This document shows, in pieces, positions 6,425 to 12,504 of a DNA stretch of 15,099 bases; the first letter of the stretch is position 1; each line of letters starts with the position of its first letter. The stretch is from CAZOGW01 sp964579415. GTDB taxonomy: Bacteria; Actinomycetota; Acidimicrobiia; Spongiisociales; UBA5794. The notes under the pieces were generated by a model. The model did no database searches. It was not told where the DNA came from and was given only the letters and a program-made list of their open reading frames with translations. The DNA is taken from contig CAZOGW010000075.1 in NCBI GenBank assembly GCA_964579415.1, positions 1 through 15,099 of the forward strand. Direction: 5' to 3'. The position numbers and the translations under genes are program-made.

Positions 6425-8083
6425 TCATGTCGCCACCGGGTAGCCCGGTCCGAGCGGTATGCCCAGGGCGAACCAGATCACGAAGAGCAGGATCCAGACG
6501 ACGGTGATGGCTACCGCATACGGGATCATCAGCGAGATCACCGTCCCCAGGCCGGCATCCTTCTTGTAGCGCTGCGCCACGGTGACGATGAACGGCAGGT
6601 ACACCATCAGTGGCGTCAGCACGTTGACCGGCGAGTCTCCGATCCGGTAGGCGGCGAGCAGGGTCTGCGGTGCGACGTCCAGCCTGATGAAGATGGGGAT
6701 GAACACCGGGGCGAAGATCGCCCACTTCGGCACCACCCCGGGGAGTATGAAGTCGAGCAGGATGATCACCAGGATGAAGGCGACGAGGAGCGGCAGCGGC
6801 CCGAACGGCGCCGCCTCCAGGATGTGCGCCATCTCGATGGCGGCCACCCGGGGCATGTTGGTGTAGTTGAAGTAGGCGATGAACTGGGAGATCATCAGCA
6901 GCATGAACACCAGACCCGACAGGCCGGCGAAGGTCTTGGTGACACCGGTGATGACGTCGTTGCTTCCCGACATCGACTTGGCGCCCTTGCCGTAACAGAT
7001 GCCGCACACCAGGAAGATCAGCGTGATCAGGAAGATCAGGCTGTCCATCAGCGGTGTGGTCCCGATGAGGGCTCCTGTCTCCGGGTGGCGCAGCGGCCCC
7101 CAGCCGGGCACGGTGAGGAACCCGATGATCACCACCATGGCGATGAGCCCGTACAAGGCGTAGCGCAGCCCCTTGGCCTCGGCCGCCTCGTCCACGGCAT
7201 CATCCTGGCCGTAATCCAGGCTGGCCTCGGAGACGTCGTAGGGGCCCAGCCTCGGTTCCACCATCCTCACGGTGACGAACCAGGCGACGGCGGCGATGAC
7301 GAAGCTGGAGACGACCGAGAAGTAGAAGTTGGCCACCACCGTCACCGGCTCGCCGCCGGCGAGGGCGATGGCCTCGTTGCTGATCTCGGTGATCATGCTG
7401 TCGACCGGCGTGATGAGGATGTTGACGGCGAAGATGGCACCGACGCCGGCGAACGCCGCCGCCATACCGGCGAGCGGGTGTCTACCCAATGTCATGAAGG
7501 CCGCCGCCGACAGCGGGATCAGGATCAGGTACCCGGCGTCGGAGGCGATCGACGACAGCACACCGATGAAGATGAGGATGAAGGCGATCAGGCCACGGGG
7601 AGCGACTTTGACCAGTCTGCGAATCAGCGCGCCCATCATCCCGGCGTGTTCGGCGACGCCGACGCCCAGCATGGCGACGAACACGACCGCCACCACGGCG
7701 AACCCGGCGAAGTTGTTGACGAAAGACGTGAAGATGAAGCGGAGGCCGTCGACGGTGAGCAAGCTCTCCACCGGGATGGTCTCGGTGACGATCTCGTACT
7801 GGGGGTCGTAGTCGGGTTCGCTCGGCGCCAGCGGGTACTGGGTGTCTGTGCCGCCGAGGCCGCCGTGTTCGTCGACCACTTCCTCGGTGGGAACAGGTAC
7901 CGCGATCTCCTCGGTGGAGCTGACGTCGAACAGGTAGAGGACGTGGCTGAGGATCATGACGGCGATGATCAGGTAGAGGAACATCAGCACCGGGTGGGGC
8001 ACCTTGTTCCCCACCCGCTCGATGCCGTCGAGGAGGCGGTCCATGAACGACCTGTCGGGGGCGGGGGCTGTCTGGGCAGTCAT
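6425..8083 (-). CDS. AbgT family transporter
   Basis: A 552-residue membrane transporter of the AbgT family, whose characterised members import p-aminobenzoyl-glutamate (E. coli AbgT) or export sulfonamides (YdaH, MtrF). Visible: an amphipathic start MDRLLDGIERVGNKVPHPV, the first helix near 31-52, then a long acidic loop (about 53-110). Next are FVAMLGVGVAEHAGMMGALI (135-154), the conserved SDAGYLILIPL (181-191) and GRHPLAGMAAAFAGVGAI (200-217). The C-terminal half carries further helices, ending near FVIWFALGIPLGPGY. The length is close to the family norm. The ATG at 8083 has a GAGGAG ribosome-binding site that overlaps the end of the aminopeptidase gene, so the two are cotranscribed. Na+ or proton coupling is expected from the family. 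Substrate and direction are unknown. Confidence 0.92.
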   Translation of the reverse strand: MTAQTAPAPDRSFMDRLLDGIERVGNKVPHPVLMFLYLIIAVMILSHVLYLFDVSSTEEIAVPVPTEEVVDEHGGLGGTDTQYPLAPSEPDYDPQYEIVTETIPVESLLTVDGLRFIFTSFVNNFAGFAVVAVVFVAMLGVGVAEHAGMMGALIRRLVKVAPRGLIAFILIFIGVLSSIASDAGYLILIPLSAAAFMTLGRHPLAGMAAAFAGVGAIFAVNILITPVDSMITEISNEAIALAGGEPVTVVANFYFSVVSSFVIAAVAWFVTVRMVEPRLGPYDVSEASLDYGQDDAVDEAAEAKGLRYALYGLIAMVVIIGFLTVPGWGPLRHPETGALIGTTPLMDSLIFLITLIFLVCGICYGKGAKSMSGSNDVITGVTKTFAGLSGLVFMLLMISQFIAYFNYTNMPRVAAIEMAHILEAAPFGPLPLLVAFILVIILLDFILPGVVPKWAIFAPVFIPIFIRLDVAPQTLLAAYRIGDSPVNVLTPLMVYLPFIVTVAQRYKKDAGLGTVISLMIPYAVAITVVWILLFVIWFALGIPLGPGYPVAT

Positions 8084-8098
8084 GTCTGTCGGTCTCCT

Positions 8099-9631
8099 CT
8101 ACGGGCGCGTCTTGGAGAACTGCAGCAGGAATTCGATGAGCAACCTGGCCCCGAAGCCGGTACACCCGGCCGGTCTCCACGAGGAGTCGGCGGGGTTCTG
8201 GGCGGTGCCGGCGATGTCGATGTGCGCCCAGGGCAGCCCGGCGACGAACTCCTCCAGGAACAGGGCGGCGGTGATGGAGCCGGCATTGGGGCCGCCCATG
8301 TTGGCGATGTCGGCCACCGGAGAGTTGAGCTCCGCCCGGTAGCGTCGCGCCAGGGGCAGTTCCCACAGGGGCTCGTCGGTGACTTCCGCCGCCGCGGTGA
8401 GCTGACCGATGAGGGCGGCGTCGTTGCCGAGGACTCCGGCGATCTCGGCCCCGAAGGTGCGCAGGCACGCCCCGGTGAGGGTGGCGATGTCGACGATGGC
8501 GTCGTGCGGCTCCTCGGTGGCGAGGACCAGAGCGTCCGCCATGACCAGCCGGCCCTCGGCGTCCGTGTTGAGCACCTCGATCGACTTGCCGCCGCGGGCG
8601 ACCAGCACGTCACCCATCGCCATCGCCGACCCGGAGGGGACGTTGTCGGTGCACATCAGGTAGCCGGTGACCGCAGTGGTGCAGCCGAGAGCGGGGAGGG
8701 CGGCTACTGCTGCCAGGACGGCGCCGGCGCCGGACATGTCGTTCTTCATGGTGGCGTGGACGGCGTCACCCGGCTTGATGGCGAGGCCGCCGGCGTCGTA
8801 CGTGATCCCCTTACCGACCAGGGCGACACGGCCCGTCGGCTCGACCGGGTCGCCGGCGGCATCTCGGGGCTGATACGTGAGCTTCACCATCCGCGGCTCC
8901 TTCACCGAGCCGGCGTTGACACCGAGAAGGCCGCCACAGCCCAACTCGATGAGAGCGTCCTTGTCGAACACCTCGACAGCGAAGCCCCGCTCCTCGCCGA
9001 GGGCGACGGCGATCCGTGCCATCTCGACGGCGTCGAGCAGCGCCGGTGGCGTGTTGGCCAGGTCACGGGCGAGCACGGTGGCGGCGGCGGTGACCCGCCC
9101 CGTCTCCACCCCACGGCGGATGGCATCGGCGCGTTCGGGGTCGGCGGTGAGCACCAGTGCCCGCAACGGCACCGTGGTGGCGCCGCTCTTGAGGGCGTCG
9201 TAGCTGTAGCGGGCCAGCAGCACTCCCTCGACGACCGCCTGGGCGGCTTTCTCGGTGGCGACGTTGGGGACCTCGCTCAGCGAGACGGAGATGTCGGCGT
9301 GGGTCCTGGCCGCCCTGGCGAGGGCGGCGGCGGCATCCCTGAGTTGGGCCGTGTCGAGTTCATCGGGGTCGCCGACTCCCACCAGGATGGTGGCGGGGGC
9401 GCCCCGCTTCAGCACCACGTAGGTCTGGCCCACCTTCCCGGCGAAGCCGGCGTCCTCGAGAAGGTCCCAGTCGAGTTCGAGTTGGCCGGGCAGGTCGCCG
9501 CCGGCGACGACAGGTACTCCCACGGCGGTGGCGTCGTCGGGGATGTCGGCGCTGGTCTCGATCCGTGTCGCGGTGGAGTGATCCAGCGCCTGGGTGAGAT
9601 TCAGGTCCGCTTTCTGGGCGTAGACAGCCAT
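8099..9631 (-). CDS. pepA: Leucyl aminopeptidase, peptidase family M17
   Basis: A 510-residue cytosolic M17 metallopeptidase, which removes N-terminal residues from peptides and also acts on Cys-Gly. The catalytic half is intact: VGKGITYDAGGLAIKP with Lys274, Asp279 and Lys286; KNDMSGAGAVLA with Asp298; and the signature NTDAEGRL with Asp357, Glu359 and Arg361. Spacing agrees with E. coli PepA (K270, D275, K282, D293, D352, E354, R356). Residues 1-165 form the non-catalytic N-terminal domain. The ATG at 9631 is preceded by GGAAAGG; an upstream in-frame ATG at 9712 lacks a ribosome-binding site and would add a Gly/Pro/Ala-rich tail foreign to the family. It is followed after 15 nt by the AbgT gene. 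The pairing suggests imported peptide-like substrates are cut here, but a housekeeping role is equally possible. Confidence 0.95.
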   Translation of the reverse strand: MAVYAQKADLNLTQALDHSTATRIETSADIPDDATAVGVPVVAGGDLPGQLELDWDLLEDAGFAGKVGQTYVVLKRGAPATILVGVGDPDELDTAQLRDAAAALARAARTHADISVSLSEVPNVATEKAAQAVVEGVLLARYSYDALKSGATTVPLRALVLTADPERADAIRRGVETGRVTAAATVLARDLANTPPALLDAVEMARIAVALGEERGFAVEVFDKDALIELGCGGLLGVNAGSVKEPRMVKLTYQPRDAAGDPVEPTGRVALVGKGITYDAGGLAIKPGDAVHATMKNDMSGAGAVLAAVAALPALGCTTAVTGYLMCTDNVPSGSAMAMGDVLVARGGKSIEVLNTDAEGRLVMADALVLATEEPHDAIVDIATLTGACLRTFGAEIAGVLGNDAALIGQLTAAAEVTDEPLWELPLARRYRAELNSPVADIANMGGPNAGSITAALFLEEFVAGLPWAHIDIAGTAQNPADSSWRPAGCTGFGARLLIEFLLQFSKTRP

Positions 9632-9869
9632 TCTTGCGCCTTTCCTGGCTGGCTCCCGGGGGAGCGCTGATCCGGCCACCGCCGACCCCGGCCCCCCCTG
9701 CTGGGGACTCATCTACGCTGCGGATCGCCGGCGGCCCGACTCTACCGCGCGCCGCCCCGACGCCACCGATTTTCCTGATGGAGCTGCGGCGATCCCGACC
9801 GCCGCCGCGTCAGTTCGTCGGCGCCGATCCGTGATGGCGGGTGAGCCTGTGGCGTCGACCTGGCCCGCC
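9632..9869. other. Intergenic region upstream of pepA
   Basis: These 238 nt separate the PH/SHOCT paralogue 2 stop from pepA. On the minus strand TAGAGT (9744-9739) fits a -10 box about 100 nt before the pepA start, but no -35 is recognisable. I see no strong hairpin, tRNA or further gene. The pepA ribosome-binding site sits at the left end. Confidence 0.3.
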
Positions 9870-10481
9870 TCAGGGTTCACTCAGGATGCGGCGCTTCTCG
9901 GCGGCGTATTCGTCGTCGGTGAGGGCGCCCTCCTGGTGGAGGCGCGTCACCAGTTCGAGTTGCTCGGCCCGGCTCGTCCCGTGCCCGGCGCCGGAGACAC
10001 GGTCGATGCGCCGGTCCTCGAGGGCTTCGCGCGCCTCGTTGATCTTCTGCTTCACCCCTTCCGGGTCGGGCACGTTGCGGAGTGCGTTGCGATCGTCGCC
10101 GGCGGCCGACTCGACCAGCAGGTCCCCGGAACCGACGAGGCGCTGCAGCAGCGACTGGCTGAAAGCTACGTCGAGGATCCGATCGACGGGGAGTTCCCAG
10201 CCCGCCTTGGAGAGGAGCCCCCGCCGGTAGAGGATGCGACGGTCGGTGATCACCACCTCCGTCGTCAGCCAGTTGGTGACGCCGCGGAAGCAGGTGATCG
10301 CCCAGGCGCCCAGGAGAACCCAGTAGAGCCAGGTGGCGGGCTGCCAGGCGAGGAGAAAGAAGAGGAGGACGGCCAGCGCTAGAAGCGTCACCAGGATCTC
10401 CCGGAGCAGGCCGATCCAGTGCAGGCGACTCTGATGGAGGACGGACTCTCCCTCGGAGAGTTTCTCGTCGGAACGTGCCAT
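9870..10481 (-). CDS. Membrane PH-like (bPH_2) protein with SHOCT tail, paralogue 2
   Basis: A 203-residue protein with the same plan as paralogue 1 (3859-4476): two membrane helices (about 22-45 and 51-66), a PH-like domain (about 70-150; VITDRRILYRRGLLSKAGWE, then VDRILDVAFSQS and GSGDLLVESAAG) and a SHOCT tail (171-200, AEQLELVTRLHQEGALTDDE). The two align without a gap over about the first 160 residues. The SHOCT linker differs in length by a few residues. The ATG at 10481 is chosen over the GTG at 10496 because TACAGT lies exactly 6 nt upstream and no ribosome-binding site exists, which points to a leaderless mRNA. It stands alone between a strong nested inverted repeat upstream and a 238-nt gap before pepA. 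Function unknown. Confidence 0.9.
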   Translation of the reverse strand: MARSDEKLSEGESVLHQSRLHWIGLLREILVTLLALAVLLFFLLAWQPATWLYWVLLGAWAITCFRGVTNWLTTEVVITDRRILYRRGLLSKAGWELPVDRILDVAFSQSLLQRLVGSGDLLVESAAGDDRNALRNVPDPEGVKQKINEAREALEDRRIDRVSGAGHGTSRAEQLELVTRLHQEGALTDDEYAAEKRRILSEP

Positions 10482-10487
10482 GCCGGC

Positions 10488-10493
10488 ACTGTA
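10488..10493 (-). promoter_or_regulatory. Candidate leaderless -10 box of PH/SHOCT paralogue 2
   Basis: TACAGT on the minus strand is separated from the ATG (10481) by 6 nt, the same spacing as in paralogue 1. Transcription would begin at or next to the start codon. No convincing -35 is seen. Confidence 0.45.
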
Positions 10494-10516
10494 CACACGC
10501 TTCGCCGGCGGGACCG

Positions 10517-10620
10517 GCTCCCGGAGGCGCAGGAAATCACCCCGGCCGGACTACCCGGGCCGCATCGAACACCCCTCGGGCGCTGGCGATGCGGCCCGGC
10601 GTCGCCCGACCTCCGGGAGC
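10517..10620 (-). repeat. Nested perfect inverted repeats (possible terminator or structured RNA)
   Basis: The outer arms GCTCCCGGAGG (10517-10527) and CCTCCGGGAGC (10610-10620) are an 11-bp perfect inverted repeat. Inside them, CCGGGCCGCATCG (10555-10567) and CGATGCGGCCCGG (10587-10599) form a 13-bp perfect stem with a 19-nt loop. The element fills almost the whole gap between the 70-residue gene, whose stop codon it nearly touches, and paralogue 2. It most likely ends transcription of the 70-residue gene, although it has no T-run. A REP-like element or a small structured RNA are alternatives. Confidence 0.6.
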
Positions 10621-10621
10621 T

Positions 10622-10834
10622 TCACGCCGCCTTCCTGGCGGGAGGCGCCGACGGCTCGGGCCGGGCGAGGACCGGGATGTCGCCGGTCTCGTCCCACCGG
10701 CGCCTCCACGAGGCCGACCACCATCGGGGGCGATGCCGGCGCAGCGGTGCGCCGCGGCGGGACAGTTCGGCCTCGCGGTGGCGCTCCTCGATGATGGCCC
10801 TGGCCATCGCATACATCATCAGTTCGGGGTACAT
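10622..10834 (-). CDS. Hypothetical 70-residue basic protein
   Basis: I do not recognise this protein. The ATG at 10834 is preceded by a strong GAGAAGAGG ribosome-binding site, which is the main reason to call it real. The first 27 residues (MYPELMMYAMARAIIEERHR, then EAELSRR) should form an amphipathic helix. The middle (about 28-47) is extremely rich in Arg and Trp (RRHRPRWWSASWRRRW). The tail is Pro/Ala-rich. Such a layout could bind nucleic acid or membrane surface, but that is inference from composition only. It lies alone, behind two repeated operator-like sites (10876-10960) and in front of a nested inverted repeat (10517-10620), so it appears to have its own regulated promoter and terminator. 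An in-frame ATG at 10867 would lie within the probable leader and lacks a good ribosome-binding site. Confidence 0.65.
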   Translation of the reverse strand: MYPELMMYAMARAIIEERHREAELSRRGAPLRRHRPRWWSASWRRRWDETGDIPVLARPEPSAPPARKAA

Positions 10835-10874
10835 GGCCTCTTCTCCCTGTCTCGACTGCTGGGACAACCTATCG

Positions 10875-10903
10875 AAGATAGAGGACAGATACTGTCCGCA
10901 AGG
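10875..10903 (-). promoter_or_regulatory. Possible promoter of the 70-residue gene, overlapped by operator copy 1
   Basis: TATCTT (10880-10875, minus strand) fits a -10 box. A CTTGCG or TTGCGG -35 lies 15-16 nt upstream, which is slightly short. The 23-bp repeat copy fills the space between the boxes. The start of transcription would be near 10868, giving a leader of about 34 nt with the hairpin-like CTATC-GAA-GATAG (10869-10881) at its border. Confidence 0.35.
10876..10898. promoter_or_regulatory. Operator-like repeat, copy 1
   Basis: A 23-bp site containing the perfect palindrome GGACAG-ATA-CTGTCC (10883-10897) preceded by AGATAGA. Copy 2 at 10938-10960 matches at 20 of 23 positions, all differences being in the 3-nt centre of the aligned block. 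A half-site GGACA also occurs at 10862-10866. This is the pattern of a dimeric repressor or activator site. Confidence 0.55.
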
Positions 10904-10937
10904 GGTGACGATCTCCCCCGGAGGCGTGCCGCTGTCG

Positions 10938-10960
10938 AGATAGAGGACAGAATGTGTCCG
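10938..10960. promoter_or_regulatory. Operator-like repeat, copy 2
   Basis: Second 23-bp site with arms GGACA and TGTCC around GAATG (10945-10959) and the same AGATAGA flank. It begins 62 bp from copy 1, close to six helical turns, so both copies face the same side of the DNA. It lies roughly 50-70 bp upstream of the probable start of the divergent HAD gene, so it may affect both directions. Confidence 0.55.
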
Positions 10961-10974
10961 TAGATGACGGCGAG

Positions 10975-11004
10975 TGTTACCGGCGCGGTGCGCGCCCCTA
11001 AAGT
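10975..11004 (+). promoter_or_regulatory. Probable promoter of the HAD phosphatase gene
   Basis: TAAAGT (10999-11004) is a good -10 box, with a weak TGTTAC -35 (10975-10980) at 18 nt. The start would be near 11011, about 21 nt before the ATG, with a GGGAG ribosome-binding site at 11022-11026. The spacer contains a perfect palindrome GGCGCG-GTG-CGCGCC (10982-10996). Confidence 0.45.
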
Positions 11005-11031
11005 CTCGGGCATCCGACAGCGGGAGCGACC

Positions 11032-11811
11032 ATGACCGAAAGGCCTCGTCCCGAGGCGTGGCTCACCGACATGGACGGTGTGCTGGTGAGCGAGGGAGAG
11101 TCCATCCCGGGGGCGGCCGACTTCATCCAGCGCCTGGTGGAGAAGGACCGGCCGTTCCTGGTCCTCACCAACAACTCCATCTACACCCAGCGCGACCTGG
11201 CGGCACGGCTGGTCCACACCGGCCTCGACATCCCCGAGCACCGCATCTGGACCTCGGCCAACGCCACCGCCCAGTTCCTCGGCGACCAGATGCCGGGAGC
11301 GTCGGTGTACGTCATCGGGGAGGCCGGACTCACTACCACGCTGCATGCCGGAGGATTCACCCTCACCAACCGCGACCCCGATTACGTGGTGCTCGGCGAG
11401 ACCCGCACCTACTCGTTCGAGGCGATCACCGAGGCGATCCGCCTCGTCGAGTCCGGAGCTCGCTTCATCGCCACCAACCCGGACCCCACCGGACCCTCGG
11501 CGGAGGGCCCCATCCCCGCCACCGGATCGGTGGCGGCGCTCATCACGCGGGCGACCGGTGTCGAGCCGTATTTCGTCGGCAAGCCCAACCCGATGATGTT
11601 CCGTAGCGCCATGAACCAGATCGACGTCCACTCCGAAACGACGGCGATGGTCGGCGATCGCATGGACACCGACATCGTGGCCGGTATGGAGGCCGGGCTC
11701 GCCACCTTCCTGGTACTCACCGGTTCCACCAAGCGCAAGCAGGTGTCCCGGTACCCCTTCCGCCCCAGCGTCGTCGTCGACTCGATCGCCGACCTCATCG
11801 ACCTCGTCTAG
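11032..11811 (+). CDS. HAD superfamily IIA phosphatase, NagD-like
   Basis: A 259-residue cytosolic haloacid dehalogenase-type phosphatase, normal length for the NagD/p-nitrophenylphosphatase group. All four HAD motifs are present: Asp13 (nucleophile) and Asp15 in DMDGVL, the motif II Thr46-Asn47-Asn48 in VLTNNS, the motif III Lys184 in VGKPNPMMF, and Asp209/Asp214 in VGDRMDTDI. The cap between motifs II and III is of the C2a type, as expected for subclass IIA. Known relatives dephosphorylate nucleoside monophosphates, sugar phosphates or phosphoglycolate, so the substrate here is open. The ATG at 11032 follows GGGAG by 5 nt. The gene is monocistronic: it is divergent from the 70-residue gene and converges on the ceramidase-like gene with an 18-nt gap. 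Confidence 0.92.
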   Translation: MTERPRPEAWLTDMDGVLVSEGESIPGAADFIQRLVEKDRPFLVLTNNSIYTQRDLAARLVHTGLDIPEHRIWTSANATAQFLGDQMPGASVYVIGEAGLTTTLHAGGFTLTNRDPDYVVLGETRTYSFEAITEAIRLVESGARFIATNPDPTGPSAEGPIPATGSVAALITRATGVEPYFVGKPNPMMFRSAMNQIDVHSETTAMVGDRMDTDIVAGMEAGLATFLVLTGSTKRKQVSRYPFRPSVVVDSIADLIDLV

Positions 11812-11824
11812 CCCGACCGGTCCG

Positions 11825-11838
11825 CCGCGTCAGCGCGG
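11825..11838. terminator. Small hairpin at the convergent HAD/ceramidase-like ends
   Basis: CCGCG-TCAG-CGCGG forms a 5-bp stem with a 4-nt loop between the convergent genes, overlapping the ceramidase-like stop codon. It could end HAD transcription, but it has no T-run and is short. Confidence 0.25.
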
Positions 11839-12504
11839 GTCGCGGAACATCGCCAGGCCGAGCAGAGTCAGCGACACCGCCATCAGCAGGTGCCACAGCC
11901 CGTGGGGCTGGAAGAAGCTGTCCGGCTCGCACAGCGGTTGGCCGGTCCTGCCGAGGACGGTGAACGCCGCCCCCACCGCCAACGCTCCCAGTGCCGCCGT
12001 CTCCAGCTTCCACTGCCCGCTGATCTTGCGGTACTTCACCAGGCGGACCACGGCCATCACCCCGACGGCGACGGCGAACACCACCGTCGCCGGGATCGCC
12101 ACGTCGGGGTTGATGGCAACGGCGACGGCGAGGATTCCCGTGCCCACCGCCCAGGGCAGGAAGGCGCGGCGGGACCCGACGGCGAGTAGCAGGGCCACCA
12201 GCAGTGCCGTCGAGGCGATGGGAAGGTCATGGACGAACCGGGTCCACGGCCATCCCGGCCCGTGGTAGAGCATGCTGCCCAGGCCGTTGGCCACCAGCAA
12301 CCCGATGTACGCCCAGGCGAGCGGCTGGTCCCGGCCGGGACGCAGCGTCTGCGCCAGCCACACACCGGCCACCACCAGTCCCAGGCTGGAAAGGCTGTTG
12401 ATCGGTTGGCCGAAGAAGCCGGCGGTGATCGCCTCGCAGTCCGACGTACCGGGCCGCTCCTCGGCGGCGGCGATGAGCAGCGACGCCAGGGCCGCCGGGC
12501 TCAC
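11830..12504 (-). CDS. CREST superfamily membrane hydrolase, alkaline ceramidase-like
   Basis: A 224-residue protein with about seven membrane helices. It carries the signature residues of the CREST/alkaline ceramidase group: an acidic N-terminal DCE (Asp22, Glu24) and PINSLSSLG (34-42), then Ser77 and His81 in GSMLYHGPG, Asp93 in FVHDLP, and His201/His205 in PHGLWHLL. In human ACER3 three His, a Ser and an Asp at matching places form the zinc site that cleaves the amide of ceramides. The active site therefore looks complete. The GTG start at 12504 overlaps the ligase TGA by 4 nt (GTGA), giving coupled translation; the reading frame continues open upstream only because it lies in an off-frame of the ligase gene. 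Whether the substrate is ceramide or another lipid amide cannot be told. Confidence 0.82.
   Translation of the reverse strand: MSPAALASLLIAAAEERPGTSDCEAITAGFFGQPINSLSSLGLVVAGVWLAQTLRPGRDQPLAWAYIGLLVANGLGSMLYHGPGWPWTRFVHDLPIASTALLVALLLAVGSRRAFLPWAVGTGILAVAVAINPDVAIPATVVFAVAVGVMAVVRLVKYRKISGQWKLETAALGALAVGAAFTVLGRTGQPLCEPDSFFQPHGLWHLLMAVSLTLLGLAMFRDPR

Noticed and set aside
6824..9670. 948-codon open frame on the plus strand, rich in Gly, Asp and His
   Set aside because: It is antisense to abgT and pepA, whose proteins have intact family motifs. Composition is that of a G+C-rich shadow frame with no recognisable domain.
9632..9712. N-terminal extension of pepA from an in-frame ATG at 9712
   Set aside because: It has no ribosome-binding site and a Gly/Pro/Ala-rich extension atypical of M17, while 9631 has GGAAAGG at good spacing.
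10819..11631. 270-codon minus-strand frame opposite the HAD gene
   Set aside because: It overlaps the HAD gene in antisense and the operator region; the HAD motifs show the plus strand is coding.
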